Below, one piece after another: positions 42,401 through 48,892 of a DNA stretch of 64,000 nt. Source of the stretch: Pieris napi (Eukaryota; Arthropoda; Insecta; Lepidoptera; Pieridae); contig NC_062244.1 in NCBI RefSeq assembly GCF_905475465.1, positions 12,394,001-12,458,000 on the forward strand, written 5' to 3'. The translations under genes were made by a program, and so were the position numbers. The first letter of the stretch is position 1. Each line of letters begins with the position of its first letter. A model generated the notes under the pieces. The model searched no databases. It worked only from the letters and a program-made list of their open reading frames with translations, and was not told the DNA's origin.

Positions 42401-45400
42401 AAAAAGCTGGGGCGGCCGCAGAGCAGACAGAAAATAAATAAACGGCACAAATATAAGAGTCTTTCCTCCAACTTTTTGTTCGATTTTGTTCCCTTTGGAG
42501 TTGAGACTCTTGGGCCGTGGGGTTCAAGTGCACAGGCGCTTATTAAAGATTTAAGTTGGCACCTAGTAGATAGTACCGGTGACCCCAGAGCTGGCACTTT
42601 CCTGGCTCAAGGAATAAGTATCGCAATACAGCGAGGAAATGCTGCCAGCGTTAAAGGTACACTGCCACAGAGACCAAATTTTTCTTTTTAAATTTTTTTA
42701 TTATTACTTTATAGGTTAAGAAAATTGTAAATACCGTATACTTGATTATTCTAGGTTATAAGAACATGTTTGATATCGAATTCTATACGCAAAGCATCTT
42801 GTTAAACATAACTGCATGCCCGATTTAGGACGCGTTTATTGTTTACAATGCATACAAGATTCTCGTGAATTTTTGAAGGCGTACATTGACATCGTTGATA
42901 TTTGCAAAAAATGTATCGCTAAAAGGCGCGCAGACGGCGTCGCGGCGGGTCGACGTACGCGCCCAGAATAACCAGCAGCATCTATATTTGCAGCAAAAGC
43001 GGGCGCAGGGGGTACCAGCGCGTGCCATTTCTGCAGCCCAGTGCATCTGAGTAATGTCATTGTAATGCTCTCGATATATCCTATACGAGCAGACTGGACG
43101 TCGGCGGTGTCGTCGTCGTACCTTCGTCATTAATGATTGTGTAATTATGTTAGAAATTATTAGTCACCTCTTTTTGGTACTGCTTCTTTAACAAGGGGTT
43201 TTAACCCTAGTTATAAGAAGTATAGAGTTGTCGTAGATACACACTGTATACATAGTGACACTGCCCAGGATTACACAGCGATTAGTGTAATACTGGCTGG
43301 ATATTAAAATAAAAAGCAGCAAGTTAATCTCTCTATAAGTACATGTGAAGAAACCATACCATAACAAAGAATTAATATAATTATTATGTTGTAGTAAACA
43401 AAATTTTTAGCTCTATTTTATAAAAATGTACTAGCTATGATCATCTTGGTGCCCAGTAATTTATTTCGCGTCTTCCATGCACAATTACATTAGATTATTA
43501 TTATCCAGAATGATGTCCATGTGGTAATCATGAGAATCAGTCGTGGGAGCGGCCGCGCCTGTTCACACTCATTTGTCATCGCTGGTTCCTGTCACTTCGC
43601 GAGTTTGCTTTCACAACAATTACCTTATAAGATGTTTATAAGTGAACTAATTTGCCAAGCATTTTACTGAACCAATATCCTAATGAGTAATTGCATCGTT
43701 TTTGCTATATTTTTGGCCTTATATACCTTACCTCGGCAAATCATGACGCGCTTTTAGATAGTTCCAAATGTACTCAAGAATAATAAATTTTTTCACGCTC
43801 AGTTTAATTAAAATTAAAAAATTAACAGTATTTTAATTAGATAAACATAAACTGTATTTTAATTTATATAAAAGACATTAAATTAATTAATTCAAAATAT
43901 CTACTTAACTATGTTTTACCAAAACTATATATTCAAGTCAATGTATATATCGAAGATCGGATTACACAAGCCAGTCATCCGAAAACGGAATATTAATAGC
44001 AGTCGCGTATACACAAAAAATATATAAATTTATATGTCATTCGGACAATTTCCACATGTCCAGATGGCCCATGAGTCACTAACCTGTTGCCACCATAATT
44101 CCACTATTATCAGATTACTAATACATTATTTGGCTATACGAAAATATATATTAATATATTTTCAATATTTATCGATAATTAAAAACCACGGCGAAACTAA
44201 TTACCTTGCCCATAGTGTTTCCCCTATTTGATGCATAAAGCGTACAATATATTTAAATTGAACAGAGCTCTCGTAATTGAAAAATAAAGTCTATTAATTA
44301 CACTGCGTCATTATTTTAATTCATATGAAAACTATAAGAATATTTCAGTCAAATCGGGCTCAAAGATTGAAACAATGTTAATATTTAAGTATTCATTAAA
44401 ATATGTAGTTCGATTCGATTCGACCCGCTGAGACAATCGTTGTTACCTCGATAAAAATCGAATAACGGAGTAAAATAACGGATATCCAAAAACATTATAT
44501 TCGGATAAAATATTGCGCAGGGTCATAGGATATAGAACTATAAAATCGGTAAAAGCATGACATCAGTCGGTATAATTCAAAAGCTTAAAAATGACATCAT
44601 CAATCTAAGAAATGGAATTGTATTGGCATTCAACGTGTCATGAAACAGACCGCTTTAACAAATCATTCGTAATCTGATTATATATTGTTTAGCCTTCACA
44701 AACATAGCTGAACTGATTGTGATGAATTTATAAAAAAATGGAGTATTTTTCGTGGTGTTGCTTGACGTCGATAAGAAATCTTTTTTTTTAATGTATTTCT
44801 CATGTATTCATAATTAATTATGAAATGAGGCACGAAATTATAGTTTAGGTAAATATATCAATAACCACAAACTCTAGGCTGATTGAAGAGATAATTGAAA
44901 AATGGTAATGAACTTTTTTATATTTTGTGTCCCTTAAAATACTGGTAGCAATATTGTTTCCTCATTCCCTTGGAATTCTCATTTAACGTAATGGCGTTAA
45001 TATTGCACATAATGCAAAAAAACTTCTGATGCTGAGTATGCCTATTAAGAGGATAAATTATTATTTGTACAACTCACAGTTAGTATCCCCCGGACAAGTC
45101 TTGCAGCAACGTCCGGGTAGGAGTTCCGGACTGTCGCAAGATGGTTCAGGACACTCGTTCTTAATATTCCTGCAGTGTACTTTAGCGACCACTCTCCGCT
45201 TCTTTTGTACCTGAAAATAATAAGATATGATATTTCTATATTGTATTATTTATGCCACGTAGTTCTAACTGGATTAAATGCATATATCAGTTTAGAATAA
45301 AGACAACCATGGATACCTATCTCAAGTATATAAACAAGTTTAAAGATAGTTGGTAAATACTTCGTTTACTTTCATATATATAGAGGTCTAAATTTTATTA

Positions 45401-46230
45401 GTGAGACAGATGAAAATCTAAGATGGAGAAAGAGAAAATGGACCCAAAAGTTCCTACTACATTTCGAGATTCTAGACAAACTAGCTTCAGTCGTCCGGAA
45501 TCGTCGTAGTAGCGTCGTCCGCGTGGATTTCGTGATTTTTTGTAACCTCTTAAACCATATATTTCAGTCAATTTACATAAAATCCTTACTCACTATTTAT
45601 TTAGGGTCGAAAAACTTTTAATTAATTTAAAACTTTTAAGAGAATTTAAGTTTATACCGAGAAGCGTCCGGGGTCGTCTTATAATGCAGAATAAAGCGTA
45701 AAGAGAATGAATACCAGATTATTTTAGTTCAAGTTTTATAAAAAAAATGCTAAGTGTTTTATGAACCTGCATAGAAAAATGCCGCCCTTGAGAGTTGCCC
45801 ATCATTACGCCACTTACCAGCGTACCTTACTTCATAACCACAATTATTTTGTTTTCAACAATTTAAGAAATGTCGTTCACGTCTTGAGTGGGTTTCTTTA
45901 AACTTAATGAAGCGAAATTATTACAATGCACACGGTTATATGACAATAAAGTAATGGCACGTAAACCTGGAATGGATATAAGAAGTGTGAGGACATCCAG
46001 GGTGCCACAAGTACAAATTGTAAATTAAAACGACACTGGCTCTAGTATAAAATTTCACCGAAAGCTAAAAGGGTGATTTAATATCTGAAATCCTGACTTT
46101 ATAATTTCTGTTGTATTAATACGTACCGGTATACACTCACATTTGATGCAGTACATGACACCAAACGGAGGGCCTAAATCTGCAAACCACGTGGATCCCA
46201 GCTCTTTGGCTTGCTTTCCGAATTGACATT
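6276..46230 (-). CDS. sog: short gastrulation (insect chordin), 15 exons, 5' end missing
   Basis: Sog/chordin is a secreted antagonist that binds BMPs (Dpp/Screw in flies) outside the cell, is cleaved by Tolloid proteases and sets the dorsal-ventral BMP gradient. Joining 15 minus-strand exons gives one 882-residue frame ending at TGA 6276-6278, with GT-AG borders and matching phases at every junction. In order (numbered from the first residue seen): CR1 (vWFC) at 2-74, CHRD repeats over about 102-602, CR2 at 643-699, CR3 at 713-779, CR4 at 810-869. Each CR domain has ten cysteines. Phrases typical of insect Sog are visible, such as ADLGPPFGVMYCIKCEC, ALLTGR, CGVWRRVPR, EEQGKR and HGEQRC. Fly Sog is about 1,000 residues, so only an N-terminal piece with the signal or anchor segment is missing. 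It is the only gene recognised here; regulation is not readable beyond the very long second visible intron. Confidence 0.96.
6402..6705 (-). other. sog intron N-O with perfect hairpin
   Basis: A 304-bp intron. It holds a perfect 13-bp stem (6476-6488 with 6496-6508, 7-nt loop) and, at about 6510-6600, a degenerate stretch resembling the repeat at 19,027-19,383 (similar wording around 'atcggtccagccgttt'). Confidence 0.6.
6706..6885 (-). CDS. sog: sog exon N: linker and first half of CR4
   Basis: Acceptor TTTACTTCAG-like (TACTTCAG), donor GTAACC; 60 codons in phase 0. Residues 782-841 have a charged linker and then AEEILAEGGCKF and HGEQRCVTCRCK, the CR4 hallmark of insect Sog. The position usually held by Trp (QEW in fly) reads KEV here. 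Confidence 0.94.
7045..7085 (+). repeat. short non-LTR fragment
   Basis: The stretch 'tcgcttgttagcgataaggc' is a familiar piece of a common lepidopteran retrotransposon 3' region. It sits in sog intron M-N. Confidence 0.5.
7154..7395 (-). CDS. sog: sog exon M: complete CR3
   Basis: Acceptor TTTCAG, donor GTAAGA; phase 1 in, phase 0 out. Residues 701-781 contain all ten CR3 cysteines (713-779), with SSWHPYLVPGGYDTCAVC and AYRPDKKSCCRVCP, very close to the insect Sog pattern. Two possible N-glycosylation sequons (NST, NES) precede the domain. Unlike the other three CR domains, this one is not split by an intron. Confidence 0.96.
7455..7586 (-). repeat. non-LTR tail, same family
   Basis: Reverse-oriented fragment (ggctcatctgatatcaagta; ggacgtcgaggtgaaac) in sog intron L-M, with an internal deletion. 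Confidence 0.7.
7944..8064 (-). CDS. sog: sog exon L: second half of CR2
   Basis: Acceptor TTTCAG, donor GTAAGC; phase 0 in, phase 1 out. Residues 661-700 supply the remaining CR2 cysteines (662, 665, 667, 674, 679, 684, 695, 696, 699), including the CxxCxC and terminal CCxxC signatures. Confidence 0.95.
8668..8960 (-). repeat. interspersed repeat, copy of 19,027 element
   Basis: Reverse complement of the element at 19,027-19,383: shared 'tataaaattctcgtgtca', 'cccctctacgatcaacc' and 'tgtttcctagaaataa' segments in the same order. It ends 40 bp from the exon K donor. Confidence 0.8.
9002..9175 (-). CDS. sog: sog exon K: linker and start of CR2
   Basis: Acceptor TTCCAG, donor GTTGGT; 58 codons in phase 0. 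Residues 603-660 hold a proline-rich linker (VPYVVDNELSPDYPPHVNV) and then CFYAGRSYEDGAQW, the first cysteine and conserved Trp region of the second vWFC domain. Confidence 0.94.
9510..9765 (+). repeat. interspersed repeat against exon J donor
   Basis: Shares order and wording with 16,195-16,420: 'aaatttataatgatttgt', several 'aacgcg' motifs and the end 'gaatacttctacaacgc'. It fills about half of intron J-K. Confidence 0.7.
9772..9981 (-). CDS. sog: sog exon J: CHRD repeat 4
   Basis: Acceptor TTTCAG, donor GTTAGT; exactly 70 codons in phase 0. Residues 533-602 start VTINGYNGGW and end YLNVRAAENGTEFLRTRLPQ. YLNV plus a short charged end is typical of CHRD termini, and an NGT sequon is present. 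The donor lies a few bases from the end of a repeat copy. Confidence 0.93.
10098..10361. mobile_element. MITE-like element with a poly-C run
   Basis: Ends are inverted repeats of about 30 bp: 'agggagcgttcaagtataac' on the left and, reversed, 'agggagtgttcaagtattac' on the right. An internal run of 14 or so C bases follows the left end. No coding capacity; it fills most of the 436-bp intron I-J. Confidence 0.75.
10418..10581 (-). CDS. sog: sog exon I: CHRD repeats 3-4
   Basis: Donor GTAAGT; acceptor ATCGATAG with a poor pyrimidine tract; phase 1 in, phase 0 out. Residues 478-532 include LLRGRLLSRSLP, ALLKR and GLAWVSVDALCGINYE, the last closely like the fly repeat border. It is GC-rich compared with the flanking introns. 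Confidence 0.93.
11354..11528 (-). CDS. sog: sog exon H: CHRD repeat 3
   Basis: Acceptor TTCAAG, donor GTAATT; phase 0 in, phase 1 out. Residues 420-477 include ITLVEEQGKR, recognisable from fly Sog, and end ELAVHIGSDT-like (here QLAVHIGSDT). The acceptor is slightly weak (AAG), but the frame and the homology both require it. Confidence 0.93.
11706..11915 (+). repeat. degenerate SINE, family 1
   Basis: Recognisable head (tgttggcctagtggctt) and tail (acagaaatctgcaaccaaga), with a decayed middle. It lies in sog intron G-H, antisense to the gene. Confidence 0.7.
12001..12350 (-). repeat. non-LTR tail, same family as 36,480
   Basis: Reverse-oriented copy: 'gtgcgttgccggccttttaa' near 12,080, 'ggacgtcgaggg' near 12,180 and 'ctccgtggtaaatgctgtag' near 12,255. 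Similarity to the 36,480 copy can be followed to about 12,281; the rest up to the exon G donor is probably the same element. Confidence 0.7.
12366..12647 (-). CDS. sog: sog exon G: CHRD repeats 2-3
   Basis: Acceptor TCACAG, donor GTAATT; phase 0 at both ends (94 codons). Residues 326-419 contain IIEVSTPVSAAELRSLARG and RLLLSVEA, then a tail ending SLVYDIQ. The pattern matches the insect Sog central region. A retrotransposon copy lies directly beyond its splice donor. Confidence 0.94.
13799..14072 (-). CDS. sog: sog exon F: CHRD repeat 2
   Basis: Acceptor TTTCAG, donor GTATGT; phase 2 in, phase 0 out. Residues 234-325 include SLLEPEHA, GGTAVV and LHLAIVFNGVF, the last being the diagnostic core of a CHRD repeat. 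An NQT sequon lies near the end. It is followed by a 1,151-bp intron. Confidence 0.95.
14440..14560 (-). repeat. repeat fragment, tail family B
   Basis: Shares 'aaagggcag.caccgcag', 'catggacaccc' and 'ttctttagacaattggaggt' with 18,241-18,412 and 37,160-37,320. Confidence 0.6.
15400..15512 (-). repeat. non-LTR tail, well preserved
   Basis: Contains 'aaacgggcaggaggctcacc', 'gataccgccgcccatggaca' and 'gtgcgttgccggcctttc', the reverse-oriented 3' tail of the 36,480 family. In sog intron E-F. Confidence 0.8.
15988..16110 (+). repeat. partial copy of the 31,274 MITE
   Basis: Shares 'gagggtaaaatttttacgga', 'gtgcagcgttttgtcgaaga' and 'aaagggagagag' with the other two copies. The right end is missing. 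Confidence 0.65.
16195..16420 (+). repeat. interspersed repeat, copy of 9,510 element
   Basis: Contains 'taccccatataacgcgggga', 'aaatttataatgatttgt' and 'gagaatactcctacaacgc' in the same order as the 9,510 copy. It lies in sog intron E-F. Confidence 0.7.
16730..16863 (-). CDS. sog: sog exon E: CHRD repeat 1, C-terminal part
   Basis: Acceptor TAACAG, donor GTAAGC; phase 0 in, phase 2 out. Residues 190-233 include CGVWRRVPREYKRLLR, one of the most conserved stretches of insect Sog, followed by LYVALIWGDE. A possible N-glycosylation sequon (NNS) is present. Confidence 0.95.
17039..17196 (+). repeat. non-LTR tail, same family
   Basis: Forward copy ('ttcaagaaaagagcgtacaa', 'ccatgggcggtagtatcact') ending 70 bp from exon D, in sog intron D-E. 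Confidence 0.8.
17268..17530 (-). CDS. sog: sog exon D: start of CHRD region
   Basis: TTTCAG acceptor and GTTAGTA donor; phase 1 in, phase 0 out. Residues 102-189 begin HFGALLTGRS, the canonical opening of chordin's first CHRD repeat, and continue with ATARFTFRRRHLFWSV, which matches the pattern of the insect family. Confidence 0.95.
18024..18089 (-). CDS. sog: sog exon C: acidic linker between CR1 and CHRD
   Basis: A short 66-nt exon with a TTTGCAG acceptor and a GTAAGTAC donor, entering and leaving in phase 1. Residues 80-101 form an acidic linker (reads VVIDEEELSMK at its end) like that preceding the first CHRD repeat in fly Sog. It has no domain signature of its own; the support is phase, splice sites and position. 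Confidence 0.88.
18241..18412 (-). repeat. repeat, tail family B, with Dorsal-like site
   Basis: Family B pattern ('ttctttaaacaattggaggt') followed by GGGAAAACCC at 18,366-18,375. It lies 150-330 bp upstream of sog exon C (in gene sense). Confidence 0.6.
18855..18925 (-). repeat. SINE family 1 body fragment
   Basis: The stretch around 'atgacgtcagacatagaagg' matches the fragment at 21,045-21,115 and the SINE body in reverse orientation. Both SINE ends are missing. Confidence 0.45.
19027..19383 (+). repeat. interspersed repeat (second copy at 8,668)
   Basis: Begins 'actagctgacccggcaaacg' and ends 'gtgacacgagaattttatat', both common in lepidopteran repeats. Noncoding. I cannot assign its class with confidence. 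Confidence 0.75.
20555..20618 (+). repeat. short LINE 3' tail
   Basis: The stretch 'gtgtacttggttacccactt' followed by 'gaataaagatatttttgagt' is a typical insect LINE end. Confidence 0.5.
21045..21115 (-). repeat. SINE family 1 body fragment
   Basis: Near-copy of the 18,855 fragment ('ggacgtcagacacagaagg'), next to a full reverse-oriented SINE. Either the insertions are nested or one copy was partly duplicated. Confidence 0.45.
21181..21437 (-). repeat. SINE family 1, reverse orientation
   Basis: Reverse complement of the family pattern: tail near 21,190 (aggtctgggcagttctgtat), reverse B box gatcgaacc near 21,375, and head ending ctaggctaacactgctc at 21,437. Confidence 0.85.
22790..23376 (+). 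pseudogene. non-LTR retrotransposon reverse transcriptase C-terminus and 3' tail
   Basis: Frame from about 22,806 reads FRLAKVHHLWGVKCYNKIPY, then after one frame shift near 22,884 continues KFKYFIKSTLYKQASYKLED and ends GPPP before a TAG. This is the usual C-terminus of an insect LINE protein. A tail follows with 'tgacgttcaaaagtgcc' and 'ggaataaatgattctacttg'. 5' truncated and inactive. Confidence 0.8.
25215..25470 (+). repeat. SINE family 1
   Basis: Head 'ctagtggcttcagcgtgcga', B-box ggttcgatccc, body and tail all present. There is an internal local duplication near 25,325-25,345 (ctcgtacggta, then gctcgtacggtg). Confidence 0.85.
26340..26425 (-). repeat. degenerate non-LTR tail
   Basis: Weak copy: 'ggggcaaacgggcc' and 'ggctcacctaatattaag' as in the 36,480 family, reversed. 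Confidence 0.5.
27120..27300 (+). repeat. LINE 3' end with ATAAA tail
   Basis: A T/G-rich stretch ending 'gcgtttgtaaaataaataaa', the kind of 3' end with tetranucleotide tail seen in insect RTE-like elements. Confidence 0.5.
28038..28290 (-). pseudogene. retrotransposon protein C-terminal remnant
   Basis: On the minus strand a broken frame reads GRIYGKDGEIRLGGACSTYL, then DHIQEVLEKGQ and, after a stop, SRPQVEIRGLWQP: the pattern of a very common lepidopteran reverse transcriptase C-terminus (RPR..Y.DQI.EVLEKGQ). It contains stops and has no start. Inactive. Confidence 0.7.
30154..30408 (+). repeat. SINE family 1
   Basis: Head, B box and tail are all present. About 35 bases between the B box and the 'catttaacattctctcg' segment are missing compared with the copy at 1,335. 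Confidence 0.85.
30859..31128 (+). repeat. tRNA-derived SINE, family 2 (Metulj-like)
   Basis: The head resembles an intact tRNA more closely than family 1 does: A-box-like tggtctagtgg, B box gggttcgatccc, and an acceptor-like pairing of the ends in which five of seven positions match. The body includes 'tgatgagcatttggtgttgt' and 'acaagcttcaccagcttagc' and ends in an A-rich run. From memory this matches nymphalid butterfly Metulj SINEs; I could not align it. Confidence 0.75.
31274..31533. mobile_element. MITE with terminal inverted repeats
   Basis: Left end 'aaagtgaaacttttttaggc' and right end 'gccaaagaagtttcacttc' are imperfect inverted repeats. The inside has a 'gtgcagcgtttttgtcgaag' stretch shared with 15,988 and 55,700, so three copies occur here. 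Confidence 0.7.
34966..35375. mobile_element. hAT-type nonautonomous DNA transposon, 410 bp
   Basis: Ends CAGTGATGGGCGAACT and, reversed, CAGTGGTGGGCGAACT (15 of 16 match). It is flanked on both sides by the identical 8-mer ccgtagta (34,958-34,965 and 35,376-35,383), the target duplication expected of hAT transposases. The inside has repeated 'ggcccgc' motifs and AT-rich filler and no ORF, so it must have been moved by a transposase encoded elsewhere. Confidence 0.92.
36480..36880 (+). pseudogene. best copy of the main non-LTR tail family
   Basis: A frame around 36,667-36,894 reads TTAMWNQLPTEVFPNQFNL and then FKKRAYQFLKGRQRTR, matching the usual LINE protein C-terminus (MWN.LP..VFP...FK). 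'aaaaggccggcaacgcactc' and a tail 'ggtgagcctcctgcccgttt' follow. 5' truncated. Relatives in this window are at 3,240, 7,455, 12,001, 15,400, 17,039, 26,340, 41,342, 48,515, 49,330 and 49,805. Confidence 0.8.
37160..37320 (-). repeat. repeat, tail family B
   Basis: Shares 'aaaaagggcagccatcgcag', 'catggacacc' and 'ctttaaacaattggaggtcg' with the 14,440 and 18,241 copies. Confidence 0.6.
37885..38000 (-). repeat. LINE tail, copy 1 of pair
   Basis: 'ttataaaaacactcctgccc', 'caagagtgcacaata' and 'gaataaaatttaca' are shared in order with 39,893-40,012. Confidence 0.7.
38741..38962 (-). repeat. LINE 3' region, copy 1 of pair
   Basis: Shares 'cttatgaacgtcaa', 'tactgccagttctcaa', 'gaagaactggcaataaactc' and 'ctttttaatcgccaagtttt' with 60,590-60,790. 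Confidence 0.75.
39893..40012 (-). repeat. LINE tail, copy 2 of pair
   Basis: Same segments as the 37,885 copy, with small indels; both copies end in A-rich sequence. Confidence 0.7.
41342..41590 (+). repeat. non-LTR tail, same family as 36,480
   Basis: Codes TTKMWNQLPTEVFTNQFDF, then has a deletion of about 20 bp before AYQFLKGRQRTR; ends 'ccctgttctataaaaaaaaa'. Confidence 0.8.
41714..41956. mobile_element. foldback element with 107-bp arms
   Basis: Left arm 41,714-41,820 and right arm 41,850-41,956 are inverted copies around a 29-nt loop. Over the inner 102 bp I find a single mismatch (ttcggatc against ttcgcatc); the outer five add one more. No ORF. Such near-identity suggests a recent foldback/MITE or a recent inverted duplication. 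A clear target duplication was not found. Confidence 0.93.
42387..42691 (+). pseudogene. retroelement protein C-terminus, still open
   Basis: An open frame, from an ATG at 42,302 to TAA at 42,689, carries DFVPFGVETLGPWGSSAQAL and then DPRAGTFLAQGISIAIQRGN, AASVKGTLP. This is the conserved C-terminus of reverse-transcriptase proteins of one non-LTR group (FVP.AVETLG.W ... F..QRISIA.QRGNAAS). The residues before 'LPRLTSFEQAKKLG' do not look like the family, so the ATG is probably not the original start. A 5'-truncated copy with no stops yet. Confidence 0.8.
45078..45210 (-). CDS. sog: sog exon B: second half of CR1
   Basis: TTTTCAG acceptor and GTGAGT donor; enters in phase 0 and leaves in phase 1. 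It encodes residues 36-79, with the C-terminal vWFC cysteines at 48, 55, 60, 70, 71 and 74, ending in the usual GRCCKTCPG. It lies 916 bp from exon A and 26,988 bp from the next exon. Confidence 0.95.
46127..46230 (-). CDS. sog: sog exon A: first half of CR1
   Basis: This is the most 5' coding exon I can support. It has a TTTCAG acceptor and a GTACGT donor. It starts in phase 1 (the first base of its Glu codon lies in an unseen upstream exon) and ends in phase 0. It encodes residues 1-35, with Cys at 2, 28, 31 and 33 and the conserved ELGSTW segment of the first chordin-type vWFC domain. The 104-nt length fits the frame exactly. Confidence 0.95.
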
Positions 46231-47647
46231 CTGAAACAACAATATTGGTCAGTAAATAATTAAAAACTCTACTCTTAACACAATCAATTAATTATTAGTA
46301 ATTTCTTCTCGATTCTTTTACTTGATCACAAAAATATCTGAAATAAAACAAAATAATACCAAGTATACCCGCCACTACCCACATTCCACAATAAACACAA
46401 GAAATGGCGCCAAGCTGCCAATGGAAATGTCAATTGTCATACGAATTAATCAAGGATACATATGCATTAAATAGTCTGCGTATCTTTTGTCTTTTTGTCT
46501 ATTACTTTTTACTTGATGTAGCTTAATTAATTTTAATTGAATATTTTTATTTCTAATTCGTAACAACAAATAATTTTAAGTACACATAGTTTCTCTTTTT
46601 TTAAGATACATTGGTGGCTCATAAATTTTTAGATACATATAACGATTAGTTTTTAGTTTATTAGTTTATATATAGTAGATTAGTTTTATAATTAAATATA
46701 GTTATAATTATTTACATAATCTGCTCCTGGCTCGTTGTCACATGTAAACGACTGACGTCATTTCTGATTTATTTAAACAAAATTAATTGTTTGGCATAGA
46801 TTTATTAAATGCAGCGAAACGCGATCATGACTTGAGTAACTGCCTTTAACTATAACTTTATAACAATGATAAATGTATCACGAATGCTGACAGTTATTTT
46901 AACAGTTGGAATTTTATTATTAATTAAATATAACATAACAAGTTACCGTCGTCACGATTTTATGCGAATTTGTAATTATAAAATTTGATTAAACGCATAA
47001 ACTGAGCTTGTTTATTTCATTAAGATTATATTTAATCTGCATGAATGGAAATTAGTACTAGTTTTGTAACTCCGTAATTTTTCTATCTGTAACAAAAATA
47101 GACACATATTCCGGACCATAGAGAAAATACTTGACAGCATCCTAGCTAAATCACTAACCTGCCTAGAATTTTAATATATTGTATTTTTATACTACTTTAA
47201 CTTTAAACTGCATAAAGTAAATTTTTATTATAACCGCTAGCTTATTAACATTTACATATAAGGTATAAGGTATTTACGAGAAATTTGAATCTTGACTCAA
47301 TATAATTTCTATGTGCGCAATAAACACAACCTCCTACGATGAAAGAACATCGTCACACGTTGAACGACTCCTGGGTAATCAGGGTGCTTCAAATAATAGA
47401 ATATATTATTCAAACTATATATTAACCAATCCGCACAACAATACGAGATTATATAGAATGTACGCGAATAATTAAACGCTAATATAAGAAACGAATGTAT
47501 TGTAAATGTTGAAGAGTGCCTGCGTCTGGCTGTGCTCTCGAGAAGTAACTCCGACGATTTAGGAAATCGCTTATAAAACTAAGAAAGCCTGAGTGAGCAA
47601 AATGTACTTTGGCTCGTACAACAATAAATCGTTGAAATATGGACCAG

Positions 47648-47932
47648 AAGTGTTGGCCTAATGGCTTCAGCGTGCGACTCTCATACCTGAGGTCGCAGGT
47701 TCGATTCCCGGCTGTGCACCAATGGACTTTTTTTCTATATGCGCATTTAACATTTGCTCGAACGGCGAAGAAAAACATCGTGTGAGGAAACCGACATGTC
47801 TGAGACCCAAAAAGTCGACGGCGTGTGTCACTGGAGGCTGGATCTATTTGCCTATTAGATTTAAAAATGATCATGAAACAGGTTCAGAAATCTGAGGCCA
47901 AGACCTAAAGAGGTTTAAGCGCTACTGATTTA
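47648..47932 (+). repeat. SINE family 1
   Basis: Well preserved copy with head, B box, 'gtcgacggcgtgtgtca' body and tail. It lies 1.4 kb upstream of the first sog CR1 exon, antisense to the gene. Confidence 0.85.
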
Positions 47933-48514
47933 TTTATTCTTATAGACCAGAAGGCTTGCCTTGCCTTAAACATGATAAATAAAACAGACGTACAATTTTT
48001 TATACAAATTTGTCAACTTTCTGTACCGTTCTTAGTTTACTCAATTTGGCTATACAAATACTATTTCAAGTGCAATAATGTATGCCGATGCACGTCCATG
48101 CTTATTACTGACAGTTTAGCATCTGAGACCTGGCCTATAGTGAGAATACTAGTTACATTTACATACTGCACTCACCAGTAGACATCTAAAAATAAAGCGA
48201 GTGTTGAAATGTAGAAATGTCGTATACCTTAAGGTTTAAGCGAATCTATTTGATCGCGGATACCGTTTAAGTCATATAAATTACAGTATTTTAGTTTTAA
48301 CATTATATTCAAAGGCTTTCAACACGTAACCTTTAACAATTGCAGTAATTAATTGAATTTCCTATAGTTTCATAAGAGTTATGTGCTCGCGACTTTCGTA
48401 TATTTGGAAACCTATGTCATTTAATAACTATGTATTTTGTGCCCCATTCCTTGACAAATAAATAAACTATACCATATTGTTTTCTATATTATGTACGAAG
48501 ATATAGATACGAGA

Positions 48515-48604
48515 TAGAGGGCAAACGGGCAGGAGGCTCATCTGATGATAAGTGATACCTACGCCCATAAATACTCAATTCCAGAGTGCCGGCCTTTTAA
48601 TATA
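48515..48604 (-). repeat. non-LTR tail, short
   Basis: 'gagggcaaacgggcaggagg' and 'gtgccggccttttaa' of the 36,480 family, reversed and internally deleted. Confidence 0.7.
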
Positions 48605-48892
48605 TACATTTTATGTGACCCCACCTACTAAAAAATCCTCAGCCCTTCACACGCCCTTAAGATGGGCCCTCGGGGTTCGCCAGGCATTCTACGCAAGAGA
48701 CCTGAGCAAAAGAAATGTTGAATAACTTGTAATTTCCATCCTCGGCCTAGAACTTACTGATACATAAATTCTAAATCTATACAGTATATTTTCTTAGTTA
48801 GCATACTCACTGCTTGCCTTAGAAATTCAACCGTGCCCTCCATGTACGGTTTTCCCAAAGACCAGAAACAAATTTAAAGTTACTTTAAACTT

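Larger units (their letters stand above)
18090..45077 (-). other. 27-kb sog intron between CR1 and the CHRD block
   Basis: Bounded by the exon B donor and the exon C acceptor. It is AT-rich and full of repeat fragments (listed separately). I found no convincing nested gene. Stretches with no recognised element include about 19,400-20,540, 20,640-21,010, 21,500-22,780, 23,400-25,000, 25,480-26,330, 28,300-30,150, 31,540-34,950, 35,400-36,470, 40,020-41,330 and 43,140-45,077. Short GC-richer islands at about 19,690-19,870, 20,730-20,960, 26,560-26,850, 34,020-34,090 and 42,840-43,130 stand out and could be regulatory, but nothing in them is diagnostic. Confidence 0.8.

Noticed and set aside
46370..46440. 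Signal-peptide-like minus-strand peptide (MTIDISIGSLAPFLVFIVEC) just upstream of CR1
   Set aside because: It stops at TAG before a usable donor, and the GT sites available leave the wrong phase for exon A or create a stop codon, so it cannot be the missing Sog N-terminus as read.
47479..47874. Minus-strand frame of 131 codons
   Set aside because: It runs antisense through a family 1 SINE; similar frames open in other SINE copies for the same reason.
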